Below are positions 26,877-38,049 of a DNA stretch of 47,682 nt, one piece after another. The position numbers and the translations under genes are program-made. This DNA comes from Methylacidiphilum caldifontis (GTDB lineage: Bacteria > Verrucomicrobiota > Verrucomicrobiia > Methylacidiphilales > CAMAQI01). The DNA is taken from positions 1 to 47,682 of the forward strand of contig CAMCSM010000009.1 in assembly GCA_945877805.1 (NCBI GenBank), given 5' to 3'. Every line of letters starts with the position of its first letter. The stretch's first letter is position 1. A model generated the notes under the pieces. That model was not told where the DNA came from and did no database searches. It was given only the letters and a program-made list of their open reading frames with translations.

Positions 26877-27702
26877 CCTTGCGTAAAAGGTGCCGTTGCT
26901 TCGAACTTTGAGGAGTGACTACTTTTTTTCCTGTTTCCGCCTCTAATTTCAGTCTGGCTTCTTTGGCGACACTTCCGCCACGTTTTGCCACCTCTTCATG
27001 TTCTGAGAATGATTGAGGATTCGTCACTTCCGAAATTTCCTTGGTGGACAATTCCGCGAGCATGTTGATCACTAATTCCTTATTGGTCATATTGTCTCGC
27101 AGATTTTCTTTCTTCAACCCCTTAAATTTTTTGTATTCTTTTGCCGTTTTTTCTGCCCATGTTTTGTAAATCACATCCGTTAAAAAGGCAAACTCCCCCC
27201 CTTCCTGCAAACCATGTTTTTTCCACTCATCCGTCAATTCTTTGCGAATCTCAATGCTCTTGAGGCGCTGATTAATCCAGCTGTCGGAATAGCCGAGACG
27301 CTTGTAGTCGAGCATCGCTTGCTCAATCGAGAGTTCGGGGTCCTGAAGTTGGTCGATTCGCTGATTCGCCACCTCTGCCAGCCATAATTTAAACGGTTCC
27401 GCCTTTTTGGACGGAATAGATTGGATGATTCTGAAAACTTGCTGAGTATTGGCTGCAAGGGTTTTTCTCAATTTACCCCCGGGAGTCTGCATTTCTACCT
27501 GGGGACAATTTGTCCCCAGGTATTCACCGAGGAGTGCGTCTCGTTTTCGAAGCTTTTTCAGATAATCCGTCGGATTGGTACTGTCGGTAAGCGCTTCGAC
27601 AATATCGACCACCGAAAAATACCATTCTTCCTCTTGTTCATCCCAAAAACTGCGAATGCTTTTTTCCTTGAACAAGATAACTTGAGTGGATCGATTCATC
27701 AT
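26860..27702 (-). CDS. BRO-N / DinD-like protein
   Basis: [34 protein letters not shown]...[29 protein letters not shown]. Confidence 0.85.
   Translation of the reverse strand: MMNRSTQVILFKEKSIRSFWDEQEEEWYFSVVDIVEALTDSTNPTDYLKKLRKRDALLGEYLGTNCPQVEMQTPGGKLRKTLAANTQQVFRIIQSIPSKKAEPFKLWLAEVANQRIDQLQDPELSIEQAMLDYKRLGYSDSWINQRLKSIEIRKELTDEWKKHGLQEGGEFAFLTDVIYKTWAEKTAKEYKKFKGLKKENLRDNMTNKELVINMLAELSTKEISEVTNPQSFSEHEEVAKRGGSVAKEARLKLEAETGKKVVTPQSSKQRHLLRKDGKND
27496..27522. repeat. 27-bp perfect palindrome inside the BRO/DinD-like CDS
   Basis: TACCTGGGGACAA-T-TTGTCCCCAGGTA, 13-bp arms. Confidence 0.97.
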
Positions 27703-27807
27703 ACGCCCTCCGTTTTGAAAACATAAAAAAAATGCCTCGGAATAACTTCTCTTTTCAAGCGGTGAGTGAAACTAACCACTTTGAATCTTCTATGCTCGAG
27801 TTTGAAA

Positions 27808-29025
27808 TTAATTTGCATAAGGAGCCTTTTTAAAACGATAAGTCTCATTCATTTCTTTCACTAAATGACCTAAAACCCGTTTATCATCCGACGTCAGCTC
27901 AACGACCTCTTCGGCAGAATGTTTGGAATGGCTTGAGATATTGATGATTCGCGCTTCATAAGGGTTAAGGGCTCCTTCCACTTTTGGCAGTAGATCGGTC
28001 CAATTCTGATAACCCAAAAAGGTGGAGGTTTTTTCGTAAATATTCCTCAGAAAATTGAAGTGATACTTATTCAATTGACCTGTCTCAATCGCTTTCTCAA
28101 GTTCCGCTTTTAAATAGAGATGATAGGAAAAAGGCGAGTCATTCGATTGAGGTTCTAACTCATATTCCCCATCCTCATATTTTTTGAGAAGAAATTTTTT
28201 AAAGGTCTCTTTTTTGAATTCATTGTACAAAACATTATAAAAAAGAGGATTGTGGGTGGTAATGATAAATTTAAGATTCGATTTACTCGATTTAATCAAC
28301 CTTGCCAAATCGACCGCTAATTCGATCAAGTGGTTTTCATCCAATGAACTTACGGGATCGTCAATAAAGACATATTCCAATCGATCATACTTATTGGTTT
28401 CACGATCAGTAGGCTCAGGGACATTTAACGCCTCAACAACCAGTTCAAGCAAACTGAAGAAAACGCACCAAATAAAGTTGCTCTCTTCTCCCTTTGAAAT
28501 TTTGATATTTTCGGAGAGAGAATCATCTCCACGTTGAAAAGAGAACGTGACCTCCGAAAAAGCCTCAACTTTCACGACTGTCTCAATGCCTATTTCATTC
28601 TTGGTTTTGATGGTATACTCTTGATTAAATCGAGGCGTGAGCTTCTCATTCGTGTAACGCTGAAAATTCGCGATAATATTCCGGTCTTGTCCCTGATCTT
28701 TGAGCACCCAATCGGTAAACGAATTGCGCTGAATTTTTAGCTTAGGTTCGGCATCGAGTGTCAAATCATTGTCCCAATAAAATAGATCTTCCGTAAACGC
28801 ATTGTAGTAAATGATCTTGCGAGTAAGATTTTCCTGCTCTCCTTCAGAATGATTGTCTTTGGTCGCTACTAATTTTTTGAATTCACGGGAAAGACGGGTT
28901 TTACCTGTTCCATTAAAGGCGTAAATCAACTGAACTTTTACCTCTGAAACTTTTTCTGACAACGGCTTAGTTCGATGGACAGCATCCTTAAGTTCCTGAG
29001 CGATTTCACCCAAGGTCTTGCCCAT
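27808..29025 (-). CDS. prrC: Anticodon nuclease PrrC (AAA ATPase fused to ribonuclease domain)
   Basis: [12 protein letters not shown]...[22 protein letters not shown]...[16 protein letters not shown]...[29 protein letters not shown]-terminal LRNIYEKT and ISSHSKHS matching the PrrC R-x3-E ... H arrangement. Confidence 0.92.
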   Translation of the reverse strand: MGKTLGEIAQELKDAVHRTKPLSEKVSEVKVQLIYAFNGTGKTRLSREFKKLVATKDNHSEGEQENLTRKIIYYNAFTEDLFYWDNDLTLDAEPKLKIQRNSFTDWVLKDQGQDRNIIANFQRYTNEKLTPRFNQEYTIKTKNEIGIETVVKVEAFSEVTFSFQRGDDSLSENIKISKGEESNFIWCVFFSLLELVVEALNVPEPTDRETNKYDRLEYVFIDDPVSSLDENHLIELAVDLARLIKSSKSNLKFIITTHNPLFYNVLYNEFKKETFKKFLLKKYEDGEYELEPQSNDSPFSYHLYLKAELEKAIETGQLNKYHFNFLRNIYEKTSTFLGYQNWTDLLPKVEGALNPYEARIINISSHSKHSAEEVVELTSDDKRVLGHLVKEMNETYRFKKAPYAN

Positions 29026-29026
29026 A

Positions 29027-30235
29027 TTAAGCCTCTACTTCCTTTTTTGGAAAGTCAAAGAGCAGATTGCGGTAATGCTCATACTGCTTTTGACGGAGCT
29101 CGATTTCACGGGGGAGACCATCGGTGATAGAAGTTGTAAGCGAGTCGAACTTGTCTAGAATAGAAACAATTCGTAATTTTTCTGTAGGTAAAGGATTTGG
29201 AATTTTGATGTCGTTTAAATTCTTTTGATTCAGTTTCGGCTGTGCAGCACCAGAGATATATGGTGTTAAATCAATGCTATTCAAATAATATTCAACGTAC
29301 CTGCGCTCAACACATGTCTCAAATTTAAGCACGTGAGCATGATTGTTCACCCAGCTCTTTCCACTGATACTAAAGGCGATAGGGGTATTCCGTGCCGCCA
29401 AATTAGCGCCATCTTCGGAGACGAGAAGAAAGTCACCATCAAAGATAAAGTCTTTAACGTAATCCACAATTCCTGATGCACCGTAGTAAGGAATATCGCC
29501 CGGATCTCTTAAGCCACTCGTAATTGGCTTTCGCATCGAATCAAGATTCTCAGCAAGATTCCCCAACGTCTTCCACTCCACTTCCCCCTCTTTAAAAGTG
29601 AGCAACTTATCCCGGTAGTAGTTGTATTGCTTTCTGCGAGCCGTCAGCTCGGTGGTCAGCTCGGTGGTCAGCTCGGTGAAGGCATCCAATATACGGACGA
29701 TTTCGGATTGGATTTCGAGAGATTTTTTGGGGTTGTTAGGACAGGGGATGGGGATTTGAATTTTTGCCATATCTGTGGCAGAAACATCAATAACCTTAGT
29801 TCCTTTTGCATATTTCCTTTTTTGAGTTGCAAAATGGATTGTTTGAGTGAAATAGGCGAAGTATTTACCAATAATTAGGTTTGACGGCTTAAAAACTGTT
29901 GCGTGTCCACCGGTCACCGCTTGATGTTTACCAAGATAGACCACTGCTTTTCCCACATCTTCAATATTTTCGCTTGTGTTGGTGATTACTACATCACCAG
30001 TGTCCACTTTTCTTAAAGTCTTTGCTAATTCGAGGGAGACAAAGGATTTTGTTGTAGTTGTAAATGTGTTATAGAAAGTATAAATCTGACCATAATGAAT
30101 GGCTGGTACACCTGTTTCAGTAAAATCACTTTTCTGTAAACCATTTCCACGTATAAACCTACCAACTTCCCCCAACGTCTTCCACTCCACCTCTACCCCC
30201 TCGATCAACCTCTCCATAAAACGGCGATCGCTCAT
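29027..30235 (-). CDS. hsdS: Type I R-M specificity subunit S
   Basis: Two target-recognition halves separated by [30 protein letters not shown]. Confidence 0.95.
   Translation of the reverse strand: MSDRRFMERLIEGVEVEWKTLGEVGRFIRGNGLQKSDFTETGVPAIHYGQIYTFYNTFTTTTKSFVSLELAKTLRKVDTGDVVITNTSENIEDVGKAVVYLGKHQAVTGGHATVFKPSNLIIGKYFAYFTQTIHFATQKRKYAKGTKVIDVSATDMAKIQIPIPCPNNPKKSLEIQSEIVRILDAFTELTTELTTELTARRKQYNYYRDKLLTFKEGEVEWKTLGNLAENLDSMRKPITSGLRDPGDIPYYGASGIVDYVKDFIFDGDFLLVSEDGANLAARNTPIAFSISGKSWVNNHAHVLKFETCVERRYVEYYLNSIDLTPYISGAAQPKLNQKNLNDIKIPNPLPTEKLRIVSILDKFDSLTTSITDGLPREIELRQKQYEHYRNLLFDFPKKEVEA
29643..29678 (-). repeat. 12-bp x 3 tandem repeat in the hsdS central linker (TELT x3)
   Basis: GTCAGCTCGGTG x3 on the + strand, encoding [12 protein letters not shown]. 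Confidence 0.97.
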
Positions 30236-31242
30236 GATTCACCGCCCTTTTTCTCTAATCCTTTGATCGCTTTGTCAAAATCGGAAACGATTCTTTGGGT
30301 TTTATTGAATGCATCGTATTCCGCAGTGGCCTTCTCCTCCGCCTGTTGCTTGGAGATTTTTCCTTTTCCTTCCAAAATTTTGAATTTTCTAAAAGCTAAA
30401 AACTCGTTGATGCTCTCAGAAAAATCTTTCATCGTGAAGGTCTTTTCCTCTTCAATCAGATCCTCGATATAGTCAAAGTAACCGGAGATCGTCCGCTCAA
30501 GGCGTTTGATCTCTTTTTCAGCGAGGTAGTTTTTCGCAATGATAACATCGGATCTCAGGATGCGACCTTCGGGAGCCTTTTCCCATGTGGTCAGTCCCAT
30601 ATGTTCGGCATTTCGATCTGCCTTGGCGTACACAATTTCAGCGGCGGTTTTTCCGGCAATGGCAAAATGAAATTTATTTTGTACCATGGCAAAGAACTCT
30701 TTGGTTATCGGATCCTCAGGCAGATAGTCGATACTGCATTCGGCAAAAATGTCGGTGATTTGTTGCCAGATCCGTCTTTCACTCGCACGGATGGAACGGA
30801 CACGCTCCAAAAGCTCCCTGAAATAATCTTTGCCAAAAACCTTTGTCCCCTGCTTCAGGCGTTCGTCGTCCATCGCAAAGCCTTTTTGGATATATTCCTT
30901 TAAGGTCTTTGTCGCCCAGATTCTGAACTGGGTTGCTTTGGCGGAATTGACGCGGTAGCCGACTGAAATGATGGCATCAAGATTGTAGAATTCAACCTGA
31001 CGTGTTACGTCTCTCCCTCCCTCTTTTTGAACTATTTCCATAATGGAAATAGTTGCTTCTTTGCTCAATTCTCCTTCTTCAAAAATGCTTTTGAGATGTT
31101 TATTGATCGCTGGTGTTAAAACATCAAAAAGGGTTGCCATCGCCTTCTGGGTCAACCAAATGGTTTCATCCCGGATCACGACATTGACTTTTACCTCTTC
31201 GTGCTGCGTGCGATAGATCAAGAATTGAAGCTCTTTACTCAT
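30232..31242 (-). CDS. RhuM-family protein
   Basis: [21 protein letters not shown]...[40 protein letters not shown]. Confidence 0.93.
   Translation of the reverse strand: MSKELQFLIYRTQHEEVKVNVVIRDETIWLTQKAMATLFDVLTPAINKHLKSIFEEGELSKEATISIMEIVQKEGGRDVTRQVEFYNLDAIISVGYRVNSAKATQFRIWATKTLKEYIQKGFAMDDERLKQGTKVFGKDYFRELLERVRSIRASERRIWQQITDIFAECSIDYLPEDPITKEFFAMVQNKFHFAIAGKTAAEIVYAKADRNAEHMGLTTWEKAPEGRILRSDVIIAKNYLAEKEIKRLERTISGYFDYIEDLIEEEKTFTMKDFSESINEFLAFRKFKILEGKGKISKQQAEEKATAEYDAFNKTQRIVSDFDKAIKGLEKKGGES
31030..31054. repeat. 25-bp perfect palindrome inside rhuM
   Basis: AACTATTTCCAT-A-ATGGAAATAGTT, 12-bp arms. Confidence 0.97.
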
Positions 31243-32780
31243 CCCTCAATCTCCGCAATGATCATGTCGATATCACGACGAAGGCGATCAATTTTTGTCA
31301 CCGTAGTTTGAATTTCGGCATTCAGCTTTGTAATATCGACCACTTCACGAGTATCTTTGGCTTCCACATAGGAGCTAACGGAGAGGCTATAGTCGTTTTT
31401 TGCAATCGCATCATAATCGACCGATTTTGAGAAATGGTCGATATCGGCCTTGGTATCAAAGACCTCAATTATTTTGACAATATGGTCATCGGTGAGCGTA
31501 TTGTTGTTCGTCTCTTTTTTAAACAAACCACTCGCATCGATAAATTGGGTTTTCGTATCGGGTTTATGCTTGGAGAGGACTAAAATATTGACCGCAATGG
31601 TCGTTCCGAAAAAGAGGTTTGGAGCTAAAGAGATAATCGTTTCAACAAAGTTCTTGTCGATCAGATATTGGCGGATTTTCTGCTCGGCACCCCCGCGATA
31701 AAAGAGCCCCGGAAAGCAGACAATTGCCGCACGACCCTTCGCGGAGAGATAGTGAAGTGCATGCAGGACAAAAGCGAAATCGGCCTTCGATTTTGGAGCG
31801 AGAACACCGGCAGGGGAAAAGCGATCATCGTTAATCAGGGTGGGATCATCACTCCCGATCCAATTCACTGAATAGGGGGGATTGGATACAATCGCATCAA
31901 ACGGTTTTTCATCGCCGAAATCGGGCTCTAAAAGGGTGTTGCCCAAGGCAATATCAAACTTGTCGTAGTTGATATTGTGGAGAAACATATTCATACGAGC
32001 GAGGTTGTAGGTCGTGTGATTGATTTCCTGACCAAAAAACCCCTCTTCGATGATATGGTTGTCAAAGTGCTTTTTCGCCTGGAGGAGCAAAGAGCCGGAA
32101 CCACAGGCAGGATCGTAGATTTTATTGACCGTGGTCTGTTTGTGCATTGCCAGCTGGGCAATAAGCTTGGAGACATGTTGCGGAGTGAAAAACTCCCCCC
32201 CTGATTTACCCGCATTGGCGGCGTAGTTGGAGATGAGAAATTCGTAGGCATCACCAAAGAGGTCGATCTGATTATCTTCAAAATGACCAAAATTCAGACC
32301 TGCCACCCCTTTAAGGACTGATGCCAGACGGCTGTTTTTATCTTTGACCGTATTTCCTAGTCGGTTACTGGTGGTATCGAAATCGGCAAAGAGCCCTTTG
32401 ATATCCTGTTCGGAGGGAAAGCCATTGGCCGAGCTTTCGATGGCATTAAAGATTTCTTTTAAATCGGTGTTTAGATCTGGGTTATCATTTGCATTTTGAG
32501 CAACATTGACAAAAAGCTGGCTGGGATAGATGAAATACCCTTTGGTTTTAACAGCATCCTCTTTGATCTCTGGGGTAATGACACTGTCTTCGAGGGCGGC
32601 GTAATCGATGCTCTCATCGCTGGCTTCAATATAGAGGGCGAAGTTTTCGCTAATAAAGCGGAAGAATAAAGCTCCTAGGACGAATTGTTTGAAATCCCAT
32701 CCATCGACAGAACCACGAACATCATTGGCTATTTTCCAGATTTGAGATTGTAACTCGGCTCTTTGTTGCATACTTGACAT
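31239..32780 (-). CDS. hsdM: Type I R-M DNA methyltransferase subunit M
   Basis: [45 protein letters not shown]. Confidence 0.96.
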   Translation of the reverse strand: MSSMQQRAELQSQIWKIANDVRGSVDGWDFKQFVLGALFFRFISENFALYIEASDESIDYAALEDSVITPEIKEDAVKTKGYFIYPSQLFVNVAQNANDNPDLNTDLKEIFNAIESSANGFPSEQDIKGLFADFDTTSNRLGNTVKDKNSRLASVLKGVAGLNFGHFEDNQIDLFGDAYEFLISNYAANAGKSGGEFFTPQHVSKLIAQLAMHKQTTVNKIYDPACGSGSLLLQAKKHFDNHIIEEGFFGQEINHTTYNLARMNMFLHNINYDKFDIALGNTLLEPDFGDEKPFDAIVSNPPYSVNWIGSDDPTLINDDRFSPAGVLAPKSKADFAFVLHALHYLSAKGRAAIVCFPGLFYRGGAEQKIRQYLIDKNFVETIISLAPNLFFGTTIAVNILVLSKHKPDTKTQFIDASGLFKKETNNNTLTDDHIVKIIEVFDTKADIDHFSKSVDYDAIAKNDYSLSVSSYVEAKDTREVVDITKLNAEIQTTVTKIDRLRRDIDMIIAEIEG

Positions 32781-32843
32781 GTTAGTGGCTCCTTCGGATA
32801 GAGGGTTTTATAGTTGATGTTAGGGATTTGTCCATTTTACTGA

Positions 32844-32984
32844 TCAGATCGATCGAACGCTCTTCGGGCTTACTCCAGCCGATCTCACTTCGATCCGTGG
32901 ATCATTGGCATAGATTCGCACCGCCGTAGGACTTCTCCATTGGTTTTTTCCGCAAATGAAAAGGAGATGTGGCTTTTCGATCAT
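32844..32984 (-). pseudogene. N-terminal remnant of a low-molecular-weight protein-tyrosine-phosphatase-like gene
   Basis: MIEKPHLLFICGKNQWRSPTAVRIYANDPRIEVRSAGVSPKSVRSI* with an intact CX5RS P-loop, stopping after 46 codons. Confidence 0.7.
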
Positions 32985-32996
32985 AAACTGCCCCCA

Positions 32997-34114
32997 TCAA
33001 AATTCTTTTTTAAATTTATTAAAAAAGGGGTTTGATCGCATCTTTGTATCAAGTTCCTTCTCAATTTCTAAAAAAATTTGACTAAAATCTCCTTTGAAAT
33101 TACTTTTCCATTCCGTCGCTCCCAATTTCTCGATACAATAAAGATAACGGTGTAATACACGTTCGCTCGTTTTTTCATCATATTTAATGTGGGTAAAAAT
33201 CATCCAATAATAAATCGCTGCAATATTATAATATTTTAAATCTAAAGCGATATCAGCATATTCTAATACATCTTCGGAAAAATCCTGGCCATTTGTTGAA
33301 TTTCGTTGGCGATCTCCAGTTTCCCTTCAGAAACTTCAAGATACGCTCGAAGCACATAAAAACTTGGATCGGAGCGGTCCATTTCCATGATTCCCCGCCA
33401 ATAGTTTTTATTATTAACCGCTATCGGTAAAACAAGTGCGTCAGCTAAATTCATTTTTTCAAGTAATTTTCCTGTTTGGATCACTCCATCAAACTTGGAG
33501 TCCACGCTTGGCATCATCACTCGAAAATATGGCAGCGCTTCTTTTTGCGCATATTCTATCATTTTTTGATATTTCGCCTCTGGTGCAAGTTTCTGAAAAT
33601 CGCTTTCAAATTGGGTATCAGGGTATATTAGGTCCGGCGTATAATTTCCTTTATCTCCCCCTGTTCCTCCTTTGACTTTAAACCTAAATTCAAAACAAAA
33701 TGACCCAAATTTTGTTCGAGGAAGTTTCCATGTATTGATACTATTTTTGAGATCATTTAAAACGACTATGTCGACCTGAGGTCGTGTATGAATAGAAACC
33801 TTCGCATCTGCATCAGAGGCGAGTTGTACTAAAAAGACAAGATCCACAGAGCTTTGCACTTTGGTCGCGGTAGTCTTTGCCTCCGTGATCAACGGCCCAA
33901 TCCATTCCAAATTTTTCCCCCAATTGAGCTCAATGAGCGAATCCGCTGAAATGAAAATCAGTTCAGACTCAAGTTCATCTCCCCATAATACATTACTCGT
34001 TAAAAAAAAGAGGCCGATGAGAACCAGACAAATTTTTCCTAAATTCATCTCTCGAAATTCACAGAAAATTTCTGAATAGCTAGAGAATATAATCTTTAAT
34101 CGATAGCCCTTCAA
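32997..34114 (-). pseudogene. Hypothetical secreted protein split by a frameshift (33263-34114 continued by the reading frame ending at 32997)
   Basis: The -1 frame stays open across the 33263 stop: ...QDFSEDVLEYADIALDLKYYNIAAIYYWMIFTHIKYDEK..., continuing into the 68-aa ORF. Confidence 0.7.
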
Positions 34115-34165
34115 ATGTGGCGAGGCTTATCTCTTTAGCTCCCCATCCTGAGGCCTTGGTCCTCC

Positions 34166-34195
34166 ATTAGTGAAAATTAGCGAAGATCAGTGGTT
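34166..34195. repeat. 3 x 10-bp degenerate repeat (ATTAGTGAAA ATTAGCGAAG ATCAGTGGTT)
   Basis: Exact 10-nt phase over 30 bp. Confidence 0.9.
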
Positions 34196-34239
34196 TATTT
34201 CCTTTAACGAGCTATCCCTTGGCGGGGATTTACTCCCCC

Positions 34240-34497
34240 CTACGCCACCGCATGCCTCGAAATTTCGACGTGGGCTAAAATCTGATCCTCTTCTAAATGA
34301 AACCCATTCTTCAAATGCCATTCCAGCGAATGTGCTTCGGGGTACTCTGAAAAATCGGCCAGATGTCCCTCCAACGCCTCCTTCATATGATGAAGAGTCT
34401 CCTCCACGGTCTCCCCCGCACTGACGCACCCCGCGACATCAGGAACCGCAGCGCAGTAATTTTTTCCCGTATGTTCAATGACAACCAAATAATTCAT
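34240..34497 (-). CDS. hicB: HicB-family antitoxin
   Basis: YLVVIEHTGKNYCAAVPDVAGCVSAGETVEETLHHMKEALEGHL. Confidence 0.9.
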   Translation of the reverse strand: MNYLVVIEHTGKNYCAAVPDVAGCVSAGETVEETLHHMKEALEGHLADFSEYPEAHSLEWHLKNGFHLEEDQILAHVEISRHAVA

Positions 34498-34694
34498 CGG
34501 AGTCCTCCTTGCTTGAGTATGCTCTTTAAAATAAACCCTGAAAATTCTACCTTCTTTCCGTGGAAAGGAACCGTGACTTTTCCAGGCTTCATTGGATGTT
34601 TAAAATGATAGTGACTCCCCGTCACCCCTACTTTTCTCGATCCATCATCTTCTAACATTCTCACAATTTCAGAAAAAGTCATCACCCGTTTCAT
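34494..34694 (-). CDS. hicA: HicA-family toxin
   Basis: MKRVMTFSEIVRMLEDDGSRKVGVTGSHYHFKHPMKPGKVTVPFHGK; start adjusted from 34724. Confidence 0.9.
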   Translation of the reverse strand: MKRVMTFSEIVRMLEDDGSRKVGVTGSHYHFKHPMKPGKVTVPFHGKKVEFSGFILKSILKQGGLR

Positions 34695-35003
34695 TCTCTG
34701 CATGTAGAAGTCGGTCCTTCGCACGACAAGGGGGAAGATGATATCTCCCGCAACGGCCCAGCGACGCAGCGAATGACAAAATTCATATTTTAAGCGCCGC
34801 CGAGGGCTACAATTCCACGATGAAACAGCTCCTGATCTAAAAATTTGGGATTAATAACATCATGCCGCACTGACTCGAGAGGTAGAAATAGATTAAATTC
34901 ACGATCGAGCTCTTTTTAATGATTGACTTCGATCATAAAAAAGGAACGCTCCATATAGTAGATTTTCCCTTTATTAACTTCAAATGGAACACTAGGATTA
35001 ATT

Positions 35004-37751
35004 ATGAAGAAACAGCCAGCAATAAAAGTTACCGCTAAAGGGAATTCGCAAATGGTTTATATTTTTGGAGGGGGGAGAGCGGATGGGGATGGATCGATGA
35101 AGGCTCTTTTGGGAGGAAAAGGGGCAAATTTAGCGGAGATGATGAAGATTGGTTTGCCGGTTCCTCCAGGATTTACGATTTCGACGGAGGTTTGTACTCA
35201 TTATGGCGCCCATCATCAGAAGTTTCCTGAGGGAATGATGAATCAGGTGTTGGAGGGGCTTCGTCAGATGGAGAAGGAGTTGGGGAAAAAATTTGGAGAT
35301 CCTCGGAATCCATTGCTGGTGGCGGTTCGTTCGGGGGCTCGTGAATCGATGCCAGGAATGATGGATACGATTTTAAATCTGGGCTTGAATGACCAGACGA
35401 TTCAGGGGTTGATTGCCTCAAGTAAGAATGAACGATTTGCCTACGATTGTTATCGACGATTTATTCAGATGTACGGCGATGTGGTAATGGGGGTTCAGAA
35501 AAAAGAGGGGGAAGAAGAGGAGCCCTTTGAATCAGTGATTGAAGATTTAAAGCGAGAGCTGTTTCCCAAAAAGCGTCACGTTGAGGATACGGAGTTGGAT
35601 GGAGCGGCACTTCAGCTCATGGTGGTTCGTTTTAAAGAACTGGTGAAGGAACGAACCGGGAAGGCCTTTCCTGAGGACCCGATGGATCAATTAAAGGGGG
35701 CGATCGGAGCGGTCTTTAGATCGTGGGAAAATGAGCGGGCGGTTGTTTATCGTCAAAAATATAAGATTCCTTCGGAGTGGGGAACCGCGGTGACGGTTCA
35801 GGCGATGGTTTTTGGAAATACGGGGGAGAAATCGGGGTCGGGGGTGGCCTTCACTCGGGATCCTGCTACGGGTGAGAAAGTTTTTTACGGAGAGTTTTTG
35901 ATCAATGCTCAGGGAGAGGATGTCGTGGCCGGAGTACGTACTCCGGAGCCTGTGGCGAATCTCAAAAAGAAGATGCCGAAGACTTATCAGGAGTTAGAGC
36001 TAATTCGGCAACGACTGGAGAAGCATTTTCGTGAGATGCAAGATTTTGAGTTTACGATCGAGGAGGGGCGGCTCTTCATGCTTCAAACACGGAATGGAAA
36101 GCGAACAGGGGTGGCTGCCGTTCGGATTGCGGTTGAGATGGTGAAGGAGAAGCTGATTTCGAAAGAAGAGGCGATTAAGCGGGTTCCGGCCGATTCATTG
36201 AGTCAGCTCTTGAGCCCGATCTTTGATCTCCAATCTCGGAAAGCGGCGAAAATGATTGCGCGGGGTCTTCCTGCCGGTCCAGGGGCGGCGACCGGGCGGA
36301 TCTACTTTAATGCGTATGAAGCAGAGGCGCGCGTTGCGAAGGGGGAGAAAGTTCTTCTCGTTCGTACGGAAACCTCCCCGGAAGATATTCGGGGGATGAT
36401 CGCCGCTGAGGGGACCTTAACCTCGCGGGGCGGGGTAAGTTCTCATGCGGCGTTGGTGGCACGGCAGATGGGGAAGGTTTGTGTTTGTGGAGCGGCAATG
36501 CTTCAAATTGATTATGAGCGTGGAACGCTCAAGGTTGGGGATCAGATTTTCAATAAAGGAGATTATCTTTCGATTGATGGAAGTACGGGCGAAGTTTTCG
36601 CTGGAGAGTTAAAAACAGCTCCTTCGGAGGTCATCCAAGTCTTACTTCAAGAGAGTTTGTCCCCTTCGAAAAGTCAGACCTATCGCAATTATGCGGAGCT
36701 CATGACTTGGGCCGATGAATATCGGACGATGGAGATTCGAACCAATGCCGATCAACCGGAGCAGGTTCAAAATGCGATGGCCTTTGGCGCTCAAGGGATC
36801 GGGCTTTGTCGGACGGAGCATATGTTTTTTGAAGGGGAGCGGATCGATCTCATGCGGGAGATGATTTTGGCAGAGAATCATCTCGATCGGCAAAAGGCTT
36901 TAGATAAATTACTTCCTCTTCAAAAGGGGGATTTTATCGAGATCTTTTTGTCACTGAAGGGGTATCCTGCGAATATTCGACTTCTCGATCCTCCGCTTCA
37001 CGAGTTTCTTCCGCATACCGATGTTCAGCAAAAAGATTTGGCCAAAAAACTGGGAATTACCGTCGAAAAAATTGCTCGTCGAGTTCAAGAGCTTCATGAG
37101 TTTAATCCGATGCTTGGACATCGGGGCTGTCGATTAGGGGTTGTTTTCCCAGAAATTACGGAGATGCAGGCCCGAGCGATCTTTGAGGCAGCGGCGACGG
37201 TGACGAAGGCGAAGGTTGCGGTGAAGACGGAGATTATGATTCCGTTGGTCGGTTATGATCAAGAGGTGAAGCAGCAAATTGCGATTATTCGTCGAGTGGC
37301 CGAAGAGGTCATGACCCAGAAGCGAGTTCGATTTGACTATCTTGTCGGAACGATGATCGAGATTCCGAGGGCCTGCGTGATTGCCGATCGAATCGCTGAA
37401 GCAGCAGAGTATTTTAGTTTTGGAACGAACGATTTAACGCAGACCACCTTGGCGATGAGTCGGGATGATGCCGGCTCCTTTTTGCCCTATTATCAAGATC
37501 AGGAGATCGTTCGTCATAATCCCTTTTCCTCGATCGATATCGATGGGGTGGGAGAGTTGATGAAGATGGCGATTGAAAAAGGGAGAAAGAGCCGTCCGAA
37601 GATTAAGTTAGGAGTTTGTGGCGAACATGGGGGAGATCCAGACTCAATTCAATTTTTCCAAAAAATCGGATTAAATTATGTCAGCTGCTCCCCATTCCGG
37701 ATTCCGGTCGCCCGATTGGCCGCCGCTCAAGCCGCTTTGAAGCAGAGGTAA
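35004..37751 (+). CDS. ppdK: Pyruvate, phosphate dikinase
   Basis: [65 protein letters not shown]. Confidence 0.97.
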   Translation: MKKQPAIKVTAKGNSQMVYIFGGGRADGDGSMKALLGGKGANLAEMMKIGLPVPPGFTISTEVCTHYGAHHQKFPEGMMNQVLEGLRQMEKELGKKFGDPRNPLLVAVRSGARESMPGMMDTILNLGLNDQTIQGLIASSKNERFAYDCYRRFIQMYGDVVMGVQKKEGEEEEPFESVIEDLKRELFPKKRHVEDTELDGAALQLMVVRFKELVKERTGKAFPEDPMDQLKGAIGAVFRSWENERAVVYRQKYKIPSEWGTAVTVQAMVFGNTGEKSGSGVAFTRDPATGEKVFYGEFLINAQGEDVVAGVRTPEPVANLKKKMPKTYQELELIRQRLEKHFREMQDFEFTIEEGRLFMLQTRNGKRTGVAAVRIAVEMVKEKLISKEEAIKRVPADSLSQLLSPIFDLQSRKAAKMIARGLPAGPGAATGRIYFNAYEAEARVAKGEKVLLVRTETSPEDIRGMIAAEGTLTSRGGVSSHAALVARQMGKVCVCGAAMLQIDYERGTLKVGDQIFNKGDYLSIDGSTGEVFAGELKTAPSEVIQVLLQESLSPSKSQTYRNYAELMTWADEYRTMEIRTNADQPEQVQNAMAFGAQGIGLCRTEHMFFEGERIDLMREMILAENHLDRQKALDKLLPLQKGDFIEIFLSLKGYPANIRLLDPPLHEFLPHTDVQQKDLAKKLGITVEKIARRVQELHEFNPMLGHRGCRLGVVFPEITEMQARAIFEAAATVTKAKVAVKTEIMIPLVGYDQEVKQQIAIIRRVAEEVMTQKRVRFDYLVGTMIEIPRACVIADRIAEAAEYFSFGTNDLTQTTLAMSRDDAGSFLPYYQDQEIVRHNPFSSIDIDGVGELMKMAIEKGRKSRPKIKLGVCGEHGGDPDSIQFFQKIGLNYVSCSPFRIPVARLAAAQAALKQR

Positions 37752-37813
37752 ACTTAATTTGATGGAAAGCTTAAATCCATTTAAATGTATTATTGTTTTT
37801 CGCATTTTTTGAC

Positions 37814-37960
37814 TTCACCAACTTGGTGAATCTGCCTGATGGAAGAATTATGGATTGCATTCACAAATCTGCTTCGTAATCAGGCATTTATCCCATTTCT
37901 TGCATTAGAACTGGAGGGGCAGCCCCGATAGGTCGGGGCTGCAGTTGTACCCCCGTACAA
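37814..37960. repeat. Cluster of four inverted repeats downstream of ppdK
   Basis: TTCACCAA-C-TTGGTGAA (37814-37830); TGCCTGAT/ATCAGGCA (37833-37840/37879-37886); GCAGCCCCGA-TAGG-TCGGGGCTGC (37919-37942); TTGTAC-CCCC-GTACAA (37945-37960). Confidence 0.92.
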
Positions 37961-38049
37961 ATCTTCGACTTGGCCTTTTAAAAAAGCTTATCGGTTTTTG
38001 CATTTTAAGAGGATGAGGTTAGAGTAAGAAAACGGATGGGGAAACTCCT

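Noticed and set aside
35929-35946. 18-bp perfect palindrome CCGGAGTACGTACTCCGG in ppdK
   Set aside because: It encodes the conserved PPDK segment VRTPEP and is shorter than the R-M operon palindromes; probably coincidental codon choice.
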